From Flavobacterium sp. UBA6721 (lineage in GTDB: Bacteria > Bacteroidota > Bacteroidia > Flavobacteriales > Flavobacteriaceae), in assembly GCA_002454195.1 (NCBI GenBank), contig DKIJ01000003.1, positions 62,001 through 126,000 of the forward strand: DNA of 64,000 nucleotides. The letters run 5' to 3'. Shown in pieces: positions 18,346 to 27,155 of the stretch. The translations under genes and the position numbers were made by a program. Under the pieces are notes generated by a model that had not been told where the DNA came from, made no database searches, and was given only the letters and a program-made list of their open reading frames with translations. Each line of letters begins with the position of its first letter. Positions within the stretch are counted from its first letter, which is position 1.

Positions 18346-19269
18346 ATGGAAACAAAACAAACTTTTTACAGCAACGGTAAACTATTAATTACCGCTGAAT
18401 ATTTAGTTTTAGATGGGGCTAAAGCTTTGGCTTTGCCAACTAAATTTGGTCAAAATCTAATTATCGAAGAAATAAGTCAGCCAGAAATCAATTGGGTAAG
18501 TTACGATAGTGATGGAAGTATTTGGTTTGAGGACAAAATTTCCTATTCAGAAATTATAGACCCAAATTTGGCTGGAGAAGAATCTATAAAACACTCTCTG
18601 ATTAAAATTCTCCACGAAGCCTTTTTATTAAATCCTACATTTCTTGAAAAAGAGAAGGGCTACAACATCAGTACCGAATTAAGTTTTCCAAAAAAATGGG
18701 GATTAGGAACTTCATCTACATTAATTAACAATATTGCTCAATGGTTACAAATTGACGCCTTTGAATTGTTAGAAAAAAGTTTTGGAGGAAGTGGCTATGA
18801 TATCGCATGTGCACAAAACAACAATCCGATAATCTACCAATTAAAAAATGGCAAACCAAAAGTAGAAAGCATTCCTTTTCATCCGAGTTTCGCAGAAAAT
18901 ATATACTTTGTTTACCTAAACAAAAAACAGAGCAGTAAAGAAGCAATTGCCAATTACAGAAAAAATAAAACAACTGACACTGAAAAGAACGTTAGCAAAA
19001 TAGACAAAATCACTCAAGAAATCATCCATGCTAAAACCGCTGGCTCAATGGCATTAGCAATTGCCAATCACGAAGCTTTGATGAGCACGATTCTAGAAAC
19101 CACAACCGTAAAAGAAGATTTATTCTCCGATTTTATTGGAGAAACGAAAAGCCTTGGCGCTTGGGGTGGCGATTTCATTATGGTCATTTCGGAGTTAAAC
19201 CCAACCACCTATTTTGCTTCAAAAGGCTTTAAAACAATCATTAGTTACAAAGACATGATTTTAAAATAA
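18346..19269 (+). CDS. GHMP kinase of the GYDIA family
   Basis: This 307-residue small-molecule kinase belongs to the galactokinase/homoserine/mevalonate/phosphomevalonate (GHMP) superfamily. It shows the N-terminal GKLLITAEYLVLDGA substrate strand, the ATP loop KWGLGTSSTL (about residues 112-121) and the FGGSGYDIACA motif that names the GYDIA group. It directly follows mvaA, so a mevalonate-pathway substrate is likely. A phosphomevalonate kinase is otherwise missing from this window, but that assignment is inference. A strong convergent terminator follows. Confidence 0.85.
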   Translation: METKQTFYSNGKLLITAEYLVLDGAKALALPTKFGQNLIIEEISQPEINWVSYDSDGSIWFEDKISYSEIIDPNLAGEESIKHSLIKILHEAFLLNPTFLEKEKGYNISTELSFPKKWGLGTSSTLINNIAQWLQIDAFELLEKSFGGSGYDIACAQNNNPIIYQLKNGKPKVESIPFHPSFAENIYFVYLNKKQSSKEAIANYRKNKTTDTEKNVSKIDKITQEIIHAKTAGSMALAIANHEALMSTILETTTVKEDLFSDFIGETKSLGAWGGDFIMVISELNPTTYFASKGFKTIISYKDMILK

Positions 19270-19290
19270 AGAGCTAAAATTCCATCAACA

Positions 19291-19335
19291 AAAAAACGTC
19301 TCAACACTAAAATTTCAGTCCGAGACGTTTTTTTT
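19291..19335. terminator. Bidirectional terminator between the GHMP kinase and PpiD-like genes
   Basis: AAAAAACGTCTC (19291-19302) pairs with GAGACGTTTTTT (19322-19333) across a 19-nt loop. The A and T runs on both sides fit termination of the two convergent genes. Confidence 0.8.
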
Positions 19336-19362
19336 ATGAAATTAAAATTAATCTATATAAAA

Positions 19363-21462
19363 CTAGAAGCTAAATTGTCTTCTGTTATCTTTAATATCAG
19401 CAATATCTTTAAGAGCTGGCAATACTCTACTAACATCATTAGCTGATTGCGCTTTTAATTTAGCTACATAAGGAGCAACATCTTTAACAGCAGGAGCTTT
19501 TACAATACTAGTTGTTTTAACAACATAAACTCCTGTATTTCCTTCGATAGGAGCAGAAATTTTGTTAGGAGCTAAAGCAAATGCATTCCCAACTACTTTT
19601 GGTTCTTGACCTACACCTCCGTTTAATACTGGATTATCTAAAGTTACGTTAACCGCATTTTCAACTTTACTAGCAGTTGCTTTTGCAATAGCCTCAAGTG
19701 AAGAAGCAGTCATTTTCGCTTTAAGAATTTCTGCTTTTTTAGCATTCTTCAATTTTGTTTCTACATAAGGCCTTACTTGATCAATCGGAGCAAATCCAGA
19801 ATCATCAATACTTTTTACAGTTGCAATAACGTGTCCTACATTGGCAATTTCAAAACGCTTCACAGCACCTACTTTAGCATCTTCACCAAAAGCCCATCTT
19901 ACAATTGCTCTTTGATTCCCTAAAGAACCAAAATTCTCATCCATAGCAGCAACAGATACAGCTGGAACTACTGCTAATTTCATAGCCTTAGCTACTTTAT
20001 TAAAATCGCTATCAGCAGCATCCATTTCAAATTTAGTTGCTTGAGCAAAAGCTTTATCAGAAGTCACTTCAGATGGTTCAATTTTTTGAGCTACAGTAGC
20101 TAAACGTACACCATCTTGTTTGTCTGTAACTTTAATAATATGGAAACCGAATTGTGTTTCTACTAAACCAATTTTACCAATTCCGTTATTGAATACAAAA
20201 TCACTAAAAGGCTTAACCATTTGACCAGGTCCAAAATAACCTAAATCGCCACCTTGTTGTGCAGATGAATCATCAGAATATTGGAAAGCCAACATCATAA
20301 ATCCTTCAGGATTAGCATTAACTTGAGCTAACACTTCTTCTGCTTTAGCTTTAGCTTCTTCTTTAGTTCTTTTCTCTCTTTGGTTTGGAACTTGAGCTCC
20401 TTCATAACTAATTAAGATGTGACTTGCTTTTGCATTTACACCTACTTTTCTACCTAAAGACTTAGAAATACAATAGTAATCACCAAAAACGTATGGACCA
20501 TAAACAGCTCCTGGCGCTAAATTATATAATTGCTCTGCATCTACAGCAGGTAAATCTTTTTTAGCAACATAAGAAGAATCATATGGGATATCTGAATTCG
20601 AATTTACAAATTCAATTGGGTTAGCAGTAGTTCTAAAACCAGCTACAGTATCGTTTTTACCCGTTGCTTGATTATAAACAACACTTCCTGATAACAAACT
20701 TGTGATTTTAGATTTAACCTCAGCTAAATCTTCTTTTGATGGTTTATCCTCGATTAAAACATACTCAATAGAACGCGTCTCATCTGCTTTAAATCTTTTT
20801 GGATTTTTCTTCATGTATTCTAAAATCTCATCATCAGTAACTTTAACTTCACTGTCTTTAATTGAAGAATACAAAGCTCCTACGTATGAAAAGTTCGCTT
20901 TATTAGCTTCCATTTCATATTTTAATTTTCCTTCAGCTTTAGTTGTATAATTAGCCGCTTTTACAAGAGTGCTATATATTTGATATTTAGCATTCAACTC
21001 AGCATCTTTTTCTCTCTCTTTTAAAAAACTAGCTTGCTCTGGATTAGCTTTAAAATAATCTTTGAATTTATTTAAATCAAACATTCCAGCAGCATTCAAG
21101 AACATTGGGTTTTGACCAATATTTTGATCCGATTTTAAGATTTCGATGATGTGTTTTTCACCCACTCTCAATCCTAATTTATCAAATTCAGACGTCAATA
21201 AAGCTACAGAAACTTCCTGTTCCCAAACTCTATTTGCAGCTGCAGTAGAAGTAATACCTTGACCACTTTTTTCAACATTACTAACTTTTATTCTAAAATC
21301 CTCAAATGAAATATCCTTTCCATTGATGCTTCCCACATCTTTAGAAGTACTACTAAAAGTACCATTTTGAAACAAATCACCAATGATAAATGCAAATAAT
21401 GCTAGTGCGATAACTGCAATCATTAAAGCGGAACGCTCTCTAATTTTTGATAAAACTGCCAT
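19363..21462 (-). CDS. Peptidyl-prolyl isomerase, PpiD/SurA-like periplasmic foldase
   Basis: This membrane-anchored protein of about 699 residues has one N-terminal transmembrane helix (ALMIAVIALALFAFIIG), a SurA_N-like helical region and a parvulin domain in the middle. The parvulin part includes ASHILISYEGA, GGDLGYFGPGQMV and TQFGFHIIKV. A C-terminal region like that of PpiD follows. It should help fold outer-membrane and secreted proteins. I start it at the ATG at 21462 (MAVLSKIRERS), because the upstream 14 codons are polar and lie in a likely leader. It heads a minus-strand envelope run that includes the CNNM protein and LptC. Confidence 0.88.
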   Translation of the reverse strand: MAVLSKIRERSALMIAVIALALFAFIIGDLFQNGTFSSTSKDVGSINGKDISFEDFRIKVSNVEKSGQGITSTAAANRVWEQEVSVALLTSEFDKLGLRVGEKHIIEILKSDQNIGQNPMFLNAAGMFDLNKFKDYFKANPEQASFLKEREKDAELNAKYQIYSTLVKAANYTTKAEGKLKYEMEANKANFSYVGALYSSIKDSEVKVTDDEILEYMKKNPKRFKADETRSIEYVLIEDKPSKEDLAEVKSKITSLLSGSVVYNQATGKNDTVAGFRTTANPIEFVNSNSDIPYDSSYVAKKDLPAVDAEQLYNLAPGAVYGPYVFGDYYCISKSLGRKVGVNAKASHILISYEGAQVPNQREKRTKEEAKAKAEEVLAQVNANPEGFMMLAFQYSDDSSAQQGGDLGYFGPGQMVKPFSDFVFNNGIGKIGLVETQFGFHIIKVTDKQDGVRLATVAQKIEPSEVTSDKAFAQATKFEMDAADSDFNKVAKAMKLAVVPAVSVAAMDENFGSLGNQRAIVRWAFGEDAKVGAVKRFEIANVGHVIATVKSIDDSGFAPIDQVRPYVETKLKNAKKAEILKAKMTASSLEAIAKATASKVENAVNVTLDNPVLNGGVGQEPKVVGNAFALAPNKISAPIEGNTGVYVVKTTSIVKAPAVKDVAPYVAKLKAQSANDVSRVLPALKDIADIKDNRRQFSF

Positions 21463-21569
21463 TTTTATTCTCGTTAATTTTATATTCAGTTTGCGAAAAT
21501 ACAATTATCTCGCTAATAACAATACAAGTAACGTTTTATTTTAAAAGATTTTTCACTTTTATTAAAAAA

Positions 21570-22829
21570 TTACTCTTTCACTGTCATCTTCACTAATTCA
21601 ATTTTTTTATTTGTTGCTTCTTCTATCACAAAATGATAGTCACCAATGGTGATTACAGCTCCTTTTTGAGGTATTTCTTTCGTAAAATCTACAATAAAAC
21701 CACCTAAAGTGCCATAAGAATCACTCTCTGGAATTTGCAATTTATAGGTTTGATTTAAATACTCTACGTCGAAACGAGTCGAAAAAAGATACACATTCTC
21801 CTCAAGTTCTTTTTCGATTAATTCCTCGTCAGAATCATGTTCGTCTTCAATTTCCCCAAAAAGTTCTTCAACGATATCTTCAACCGTTATTATCCCAGAT
21901 GTACCACCATATTCATCTAAAACAACCGCAACACTTTTTCGCTTCTTAATAAGTAAATCCATCACTTCTTTAATGAAAATAGTCTCCGGAACAAATTCTA
22001 CTGGAATAACAACCGATTTGATGTTTTTTGGTTTTTTAAATAAATCAAAAGAATGAACATAACCTATGATTTCGTCTAACGAATTTTCGTAAACTAAAAT
22101 TTTAGAATAACCTGTTTCAATAAATAAGTCTTTCAATTCTGTTACCGAATCATATAAATCCACAGCCAAAATTTCGGTTCTAGGAGTCATAATATCTCTC
22201 GCTTTCACTCCCGAAAATTCTAATGCATTTTGAAAAATTTGAATTTCAGAATCTACTTCTTCATGATCTTCTACACTACTCATTTGCTCTGTTATGTAAT
22301 TTCCTAGTTCAATTTTAGAAAAATACAATTGAATTTGGTCACCTTCGGTTCTAAAAAAACGTTTCAAAATCAAATCGGAAAGCCAAATAATAAATGAAGA
22401 AACCGTATAAAATAAAAGATAAAAGAGATAAGCAGGAACAGCAAAAAACTTGATTAAGAAATTGGAATAAATCTGAAAAAACACTTTTGGAAAAAACTCT
22501 GCTGTGATTAACACAATCAAAGTTGAAAGCACTGTTTGAACTAGCAAAGTAAAAAAATCAGAAAATGGATAATCAAAAGATAAAATCCATTTCATCAAAA
22601 GATCACCCATAAAGAAACCATAAACAACTAAGGCAACATTGTTTCCAATAAGCATTGCTGCAATAAACTTAGAGGGTTTCTCGGTAAGTTTAGTTAAAAT
22701 TTTAGAAACAAAACCTTCTTGTTTTTTTTCAATTTCAAGATAGATTTTATTGGAAGAGATGAATGCAATTTCCATCCCCGAAAAAAAAGCGGATAGTATT
22801 AGACAAATAATTATAATACTAATTTCCAT
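21570..22829 (-). CDS. CNNM/CBS-domain membrane protein (HlyC/CorC, TlyC-like)
   Basis: The 419-residue protein has an N-terminal CNNM transmembrane domain with three to four helices (about residues 1-180), a pair of CBS domains (about 200-325, with DIMTPRTEI) and a C-terminal CorC_HlyC domain. Such proteins are linked to magnesium or other ion homeostasis. The gliding protein GldE of flavobacteria is a related type, but no other gld gene is seen nearby, so I do not call it GldE. Its stop is 3 bp after the start region of the downstream small gene. Confidence 0.88.
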   Translation of the reverse strand: MEISIIIICLILSAFFSGMEIAFISSNKIYLEIEKKQEGFVSKILTKLTEKPSKFIAAMLIGNNVALVVYGFFMGDLLMKWILSFDYPFSDFFTLLVQTVLSTLIVLITAEFFPKVFFQIYSNFLIKFFAVPAYLFYLLFYTVSSFIIWLSDLILKRFFRTEGDQIQLYFSKIELGNYITEQMSSVEDHEEVDSEIQIFQNALEFSGVKARDIMTPRTEILAVDLYDSVTELKDLFIETGYSKILVYENSLDEIIGYVHSFDLFKKPKNIKSVVIPVEFVPETIFIKEVMDLLIKKRKSVAVVLDEYGGTSGIITVEDIVEELFGEIEDEHDSDEELIEKELEENVYLFSTRFDVEYLNQTYKLQIPESDSYGTLGGFIVDFTKEIPQKGAVITIGDYHFVIEEATNKKIELVKMTVKE

Positions 22830-22832
22830 TAA

Positions 22833-23027
22833 TTACGATTTACGATTACGATCCTGCATTTTTTTTACAAAACGTCTTCTGAAGAAAAACATAAAAACAC
22901 CCAAACCAGCAATTAAAAGACTCAACAAAGGAGTTTCTTTAGGATTATTCCATTTTTCTATTGCATCATAAACAAAAAAAGCTGCAAATACTAAATAGAT
23001 GTAAGGTGTATATTTTAAATAATTCAT
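22833..23027 (-). CDS. Small two-helix membrane protein, function unknown
   Basis: The 64-residue product has two hydrophobic segments (about residues 8-22 and 34-50) and a strongly basic C-terminus (RRRFVKKMQDRNRKS). It sits tightly between lptC and the CNNM protein gene on the same strand, with gaps of 18 and 3 bp, so it is very likely translated as part of that operon. I recognise no domain. The tight packing argues that it is a real gene. Confidence 0.7.
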   Translation of the reverse strand: MNYLKYTPYIYLVFAAFFVYDAIEKWNNPKETPLLSLLIAGLGVFMFFFRRRFVKKMQDRNRKS

Positions 23028-23045
23028 AATTGTAAAATTGAAAAT

Positions 23046-23603
23046 TTATTCGGCCGATAAAACTTCGCCTGTTATTCTTTGTGAATTTATCACTTTAAAA
23101 TCTTTACTAAAATCAATTCCTTGACCATTTGAAGACCCTTTCAAATCAGTAAATTTATATCTTTTCTCTGTAAAAAACCATTCATTTTTTTGATCGTAAT
23201 ACAATTGCTCCGTTTCGAGCATTTGTCCGTCTTGAGATACGATTTTCACCTTTCCTTGCAAATCAATTATATTAGTTGATTTATATGAAATTGCATAATT
23301 AGAGGTAATACGGGTCTTTTTACCCCCTTTATCATACACCGTAACTAAAACTCCCTTGGGAAACTCAGTAAAAGGAAAAGCCACAACAGCATAATCTAAC
23401 ATTTTAGAACTCACTAATTCGGCTTTAATAGCACCCGAATCGGTATATTTTAAATTAACATTATCTGCATCACCTGTCGGAGTAAACTCAACAATCTTAG
23501 CCTGCTGTACTTTTTTAAAATTACTTTCACACCCAAAAAACAGAGTCACAGCAAAAGCCATGACTACTATTAAATATAATTTATCTCTTTTGAATAGAAG
23601 CAT
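23046..23603 (-). CDS. lptC: LPS export protein LptC
   Basis: The 185-residue bacteroidete-type LptC has a lipoprotein-like signal (FFGCESN), whereas the enterobacterial form is anchored by a helix. The rest is a beta-rich periplasmic domain with the LptC stretches LVSSKMLDYA, ISYKSTNIIDLQGKV and the C-terminal QGIDFSKDF. LptC passes lipopolysaccharide from LptBFG to the LptA bridge. The neighbours (outer-membrane protein, CNNM protein, PpiD-like foldase) support an envelope operon. The start is at 23603, giving a basic N-terminus and hydrophobic core. Confidence 0.85.
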   Translation of the reverse strand: MLLFKRDKLYLIVVMAFAVTLFFGCESNFKKVQQAKIVEFTPTGDADNVNLKYTDSGAIKAELVSSKMLDYAVVAFPFTEFPKGVLVTVYDKGGKKTRITSNYAISYKSTNIIDLQGKVKIVSQDGQMLETEQLYYDQKNEWFFTEKRYKFTDLKGSSNGQGIDFSKDFKVINSQRITGEVLSAE

Positions 23604-23642
23604 AAAGAAAAGAATACGATGAAAACAAATTTACCAGTTATA

Positions 23643-24893
23643 TTATTCGATCTTTCTCTTAACAAACCATCTGTCATTTAATGAAAGTCCTACGCTAAAT
23701 TTTAGATAATTCTCTTGAACTAATCCAGCATTAGTTGTACCGCGTTTTCCAAATTCAAATCCTAAATTCACATTTGAAAAACTTCCTGTAATAGGTAATC
23801 CAAGACCTAAAGTAACTCCCTGATCTTTGATTGACTCTGAATTTACAATTAAACCTGTTTGTTCGTATTTTAAGCCCGCTCTGTATACAATACGTTTTGC
23901 ATAACTAGAAAAGGAGTTGTAGTTAGGAATAAAATATCCCCCTACACTGTATTTTAATCCTTTTTCATACGAAACATTTGACGAAACATTGTATGTATTA
24001 ACCAAGTTTCCTTCACTCGCCATAACGTATTGTGCACCAACAAGCCATTTTTTAGATTCTCCAATCCCTACACCAAATCGAACTTCACTAGGCAAAGTCA
24101 ATTTAGTTCTAAACGATTCTTCATAAGGGGTCTCTGCTGCTGAAAAATCAACTCCGTTTGAAGTTGAAACCACTACAATATTTCTTAAATTATCTGAAGC
24201 TAATTTACCCTCTAACTTGTAACTCAAACTACTATACAAATTCAGTTTTTTGTTTAATTTGGTTTGATACATCGCACCAAAATTGAAATTCACTCCAGAA
24301 TAGTCTGCTTTATTAATCTCACGAGTACCAATATTTACTCCATTGACAAAATTAATATTTGTTGTTTCTACACTACCAAAATTGTATTCAACAGTTGCAC
24401 CTAAGGTAAAATCTGGGACTAACTTATAAGAGGCAGAAAAAAAGGCTTTAGTTAAACCTCCAGTAGCAAAATCACGAGAACTTGTTTCTCCAACCTCTGT
24501 AGTGTACGAATTTATTTTATATCCCACCGATGAATACGGAATCAATCCAAAACCTACTCCTAACTTACCCATAGGTAATCCAACAGCCAAATAATCAAAA
24601 GTTACTCTTTTCGCTTTTTCAGAACTAACATTATTTTTTAATGTAGTCATATTAAAACCACCTCCAACTGTAAAAGTCGTCAACTTTAAATTCGAATAAC
24701 TTGCAGGATTATCTAAATTAATATGAATACTATCTTGTTCAACTTGAATCCCTCCCATGGAACGGCTTTCAATAGTTCCTTTGTACCTTACATCGCCTAT
24801 ACCGTAAAAAGAATAAGGAGAAGAAGTTCCTTCTTGAGCAAATGACACTATAGAGAAAAGTAAAAAAAGGCTTGAAATAATTTTTTTAATCAT
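23643..24893 (-). CDS. Predicted outer-membrane beta-barrel protein
   Basis: The 416-residue protein has a signal peptide ending near SFAQ, followed by alternating amphipathic strands and many aromatic girdle residues, consistent with an outer-membrane barrel. The early stretch TSSPYSFYGIGD is typical of a conserved Bacteroidota family that is often loosely compared with FadL-type proteins. It overlaps coaX by 8 bp at its start and lies 39 bp before lptC. No substrate can be assigned from sequence. Confidence 0.75.
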   Translation of the reverse strand: MIKKIISSLFLLFSIVSFAQEGTSSPYSFYGIGDVRYKGTIESRSMGGIQVEQDSIHINLDNPASYSNLKLTTFTVGGGFNMTTLKNNVSSEKAKRVTFDYLAVGLPMGKLGVGFGLIPYSSVGYKINSYTTEVGETSSRDFATGGLTKAFFSASYKLVPDFTLGATVEYNFGSVETTNINFVNGVNIGTREINKADYSGVNFNFGAMYQTKLNKKLNLYSSLSYKLEGKLASDNLRNIVVVSTSNGVDFSAAETPYEESFRTKLTLPSEVRFGVGIGESKKWLVGAQYVMASEGNLVNTYNVSSNVSYEKGLKYSVGGYFIPNYNSFSSYAKRIVYRAGLKYEQTGLIVNSESIKDQGVTLGLGLPITGSFSNVNLGFEFGKRGTTNAGLVQENYLKFSVGLSLNDRWFVKRKIE

Positions 24894-25620
24894 TGTTGAT
24901 TTGGTATTGATAAGTTTGGTTCAAACTCTCTAAAAGGAAATTTGAATTGGCAAATATGGTATTTTTTAATCGTTTAGCCAAAAATTCTGCATCTCCACCC
25001 GTTAAAATTATGATAATTTTTGTACAACTTGCTCTATATGTATCGATAAAGCCGTCAATTTCATAGACCAATCCGTTTACCACACCCGAATGCATGGATT
25101 GAGCAGTCGATTTCCCTATGTACGATTCCGGGCTTTCTAATTGCAGTAAAGGCAGCTTAGCCGTAAAATTATGCATGGATTCATATCGTAAACGCATCCC
25201 TGGAGCTATTGCACCACCTTGATACACATTATTTTCATCTACAAAATCGTAGGTAACACACGTTCCTGCATCAATTACGAGCCTATTCTGATTTGGAAAC
25301 ATTAGGGTCGCACCAGCAGCCAGCACCATTCGATCTATTCCAAGTGTATTGGGTGTGCCATAATTATTCTCGAAAGGAAAAACATTTTCACGACTTACAA
25401 AACAAACTTTTACTCTTGATTCAAAAACTAAAAAAGAAGCTTTATCAATATCCCCAACAGAAGAAACAACCACAGATTCTACCAAAGGAAAGTCATCTAA
25501 AATTTTTTTAAGGTTTTCACCAAGTGCTACTTTTTCAAAAACAAAAAAACCAAAACTTGTATCTCCCTCAAATACAGAAGCTTTAATTCGGGTATTACCC
25601 ACATCAACAGTAACTATCAT
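24886..25620 (-). CDS. coaX: Type III pantothenate kinase
   Basis: This 244-residue enzyme phosphorylates pantothenate in the first step of coenzyme A synthesis. CoaX motifs are visible: the N-terminal phosphate loop VDVGNTRIKASVF, GIDRMVLAAGA, DAGTCVTYDF with the catalytic Asp, and GGAIAPGMRLR. The C-terminal LTGGDAEFLA stretch is also typical. Type III kinases are insensitive to CoA feedback and need a monovalent cation. It is divergent from tRNA-Phe and overlaps the downstream outer-membrane protein gene by 8 bp. Confidence 0.95.
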   Translation of the reverse strand: MIVTVDVGNTRIKASVFEGDTSFGFFVFEKVALGENLKKILDDFPLVESVVVSSVGDIDKASFLVFESRVKVCFVSRENVFPFENNYGTPNTLGIDRMVLAAGATLMFPNQNRLVIDAGTCVTYDFVDENNVYQGGAIAPGMRLRYESMHNFTAKLPLLQLESPESYIGKSTAQSMHSGVVNGLVYEIDGFIDTYRASCTKIIIILTGGDAEFLAKRLKNTIFANSNFLLESLNQTYQYQINND

Positions 25621-25672
25621 ATTTTACATTTTGATTGCACGAAGGTACAAATAGATTTTTTGATAAAAATGT

Positions 25673-25703
25673 TTTGGATATATTAAAAATGGTTCTATAT
25701 TTG
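25673..25703 (+). promoter_or_regulatory. Promoter of tRNA-Phe (exact bacteroidete consensus)
   Basis: TTTG at 25673-25676 and TATATTTG at 25696-25703 are exactly 19 bp apart, matching TTTG-N19-TAnnTTTG. Transcription would start a few bases before the tRNA at 25720. Confidence 0.8.
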
Positions 25704-25719
25704 CACCCGCAACAAGCAC

Positions 25720-25792
25720 GGTACCTTAGCTCAGATGGTAGAGCAATGGACTGAAAATCCATGTGTCCCTGGTTCGATCCCTGGAGGTACCA
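25720..25792 (+). tRNA. tRNA-Phe (anticodon GAA)
   Basis: A complete 73-nt cloverleaf can be folded. A 7-bp acceptor stem (GGTACCT with AGGTACC) precedes discriminator A at 25792, and a D arm GCTC/GAGC follows the 5' strand. The anticodon stem ATGGA/TCCAT encloses loop CTGAAAA, which places GAA at 25753-25755. A T arm with TTCGATC completes it. The 3' CCA is not encoded. Confidence 0.97.
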
Positions 25793-25795
25793 CAA

Positions 25796-25826
25796 AACCC
25801 GAATTCTTAGAGTTCGGGTTTTTTGT
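25796..25826 (+). terminator. Terminator of tRNA-Phe
   Basis: AACCCGAA (25796-25803) pairs with TTCGGGTT (25813-25820) across a 9-nt loop and is followed by T-rich sequence. Confidence 0.85.
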
Positions 25827-25966
25827 TTTTGGGTAATGTTTCAAATGCTTTTTGGGTCAAGTCCAAAACTTAGGGATTAAGCAATTAACCCATCACTCCC
25901 ATGTGTTATTAAAAAAATCCCAATACATATTTGCAAATTTGATATATTTATGCAAAATTTATATAC

Positions 25967-26385
25967 ATGGATGATATCAAATGCCCTAAATGTCAAAACA
26001 ATGCAATTGTTAAAAGTGGTATTATCAAAAACAAGCAGCGCTATTTATGCAAAAACTGTAACTATTTTTTACGGTAAATAAAATTGGAAAAAAAATAGAT
26101 GATTATTACGTAACCAAGGCATTACAACTGTATCTAGAAGGATTAAGCTTCAGAGAAATTGAGCGAATAATAGGTGTCTCGCACGTAAGTATTAGCAATT
26201 GGATAAAATCATTCAATATTAAAAAACCCGCCAACACCAACTACCACCCCACCTACAAAATTCTAAACCATTTAGAACTAGTAGAATATATACGAAACAA
26301 AGATACCCTTTCAAGTGCAGGAATGATTATAACGGAATTAGGTGATAAATTTATGGTAATTAAATGGGAGCGATTTAAAAAATAA
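25967..26385 (+). pseudogene. IS1 InsA-like zinc-ribbon/HTH protein, split by a -1 frame change (pseudogene or programmed frameshift)
   Basis: The first frame (25967-26077) encodes MDDIKCPKCQNNAIVKSG with two CxxC pairs (CPKC and CKNC), a zinc ribbon like that of IS1 InsA, and stops at TAA after 36 residues. The -1 frame continues without break to 26385 and encodes a helix-turn-helix of the form YLEGLSFREIERIIGVSHVSISNWI. The join would give about 139 residues. The switch point reads TAT TTT TTA, a T TTT TTA slippery heptamer in the correct phase. No DDE domain is present, so this is not a whole transposase. It lies just upstream of the acetate transporter gene and may be a domesticated regulator. 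A simple one-base loss in the T run is the alternative. Confidence 0.6.
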
Positions 26386-26487
26386 CTATACTATTTACAG
26401 GTATATATATATTATTTTTTTTCTAAATAAAAAAACTGAATTTGCTTGTCTATTCAACCAAAATCAACCTTAATTTATTTTAACCTT

Positions 26488-27048
26488 ATGGAACAAGTAT
26501 TAAAAGACACTACTGCCAACCCAGCTCCTCTGGGACTATTTGGCTTTGGAATGACAACTATGTTATTAAACATTCACAATGCCGGATTCTTCGAACTTAA
26601 CGCTATGATTATGGGTATGGGCATCTTTTTTGGAGGTACTCAACAAGTAATTGCGGGCATTATGGAATGGAAAAAAGGAAACGGTTTTGCTATGGCAGCA
26701 TTTACATCTTATGGTTTCTTCTGGATTTCGCTAGTTACTTTATGGCTATTACCTTTAATAGGAGTAACAAAACCTGATGATGCCTCAATGGGGTGCTATT
26801 TAGGAATTTGGGGGTTATTCACTCTGGCTTTTTTTATTGGCACTTTAAACGGTAATACAATTGGAAAATTAATATTTGGCTCCTTAGTTATCCTGTTCGG
26901 ATTATTATCTGCAGCTAGTTTTACTGGAAGCGAGAGTTTACATACTATTGCCGGTTACGAAGGAATTCTTTGTGGATTCTTTGCTTTTTATGAGGCTGCC
27001 GCTATTGTAATGAATGAAAAACTTGGAAGACAAGTTTTACCTTTATAA
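26488..27048 (+). CDS. satP: Acetate uptake transporter, GPR1/FUN34/SatP family
   Basis: The 186-residue inner-membrane protein has six hydrophobic segments and starts with the family signature NPAPLGLFGFG. SatP-type proteins carry acetate and succinate. I use the ATG at 26488 (MEQVLKDTTANPAPLG), because the upstream TTG at 26446 adds a polar stretch absent from the family. The FGGTQQVIAGIMEWKKGNGF segment is also characteristic. The genes downstream (symporter-like sensor kinase, receiver, acs) make acetate the likely substrate. Confidence 0.92.
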   Translation: MEQVLKDTTANPAPLGLFGFGMTTMLLNIHNAGFFELNAMIMGMGIFFGGTQQVIAGIMEWKKGNGFAMAAFTSYGFFWISLVTLWLLPLIGVTKPDDASMGCYLGIWGLFTLAFFIGTLNGNTIGKLIFGSLVILFGLLSAASFTGSESLHTIAGYEGILCGFFAFYEAAAIVMNEKLGRQVLPL

Positions 27049-27113
27049 TTAAAGATATTTTTTATTTGAAACCTAAAACAGAATCATAAAAACTAAACAA
27101 TCAATAAACTGAA

Positions 27114-27141
27114 CAATAGCTTTACATTGGTAAGGCTATTG
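27114..27141. promoter_or_regulatory. Strong hairpin between satP and the following operon genes
   Basis: CAATAGC-T-TTAC (27114-27125) pairs with GTAA-G-GCTATTG (27130-27141) around an ATTG loop; one pair is a U-G wobble. No T run follows, so it is not a classic terminator. It ends 14 bp before the ATG of the small membrane protein and could act as an attenuator, processing site or mRNA-end stabiliser. Confidence 0.45.
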
Positions 27142-27155
27142 TGTTTCAAATTGGA

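Noticed and set aside
25604..25795. Minus-strand open frame across tRNA-Phe
   Set aside because: It overlaps the tRNA and the coaX start and has no coding features.
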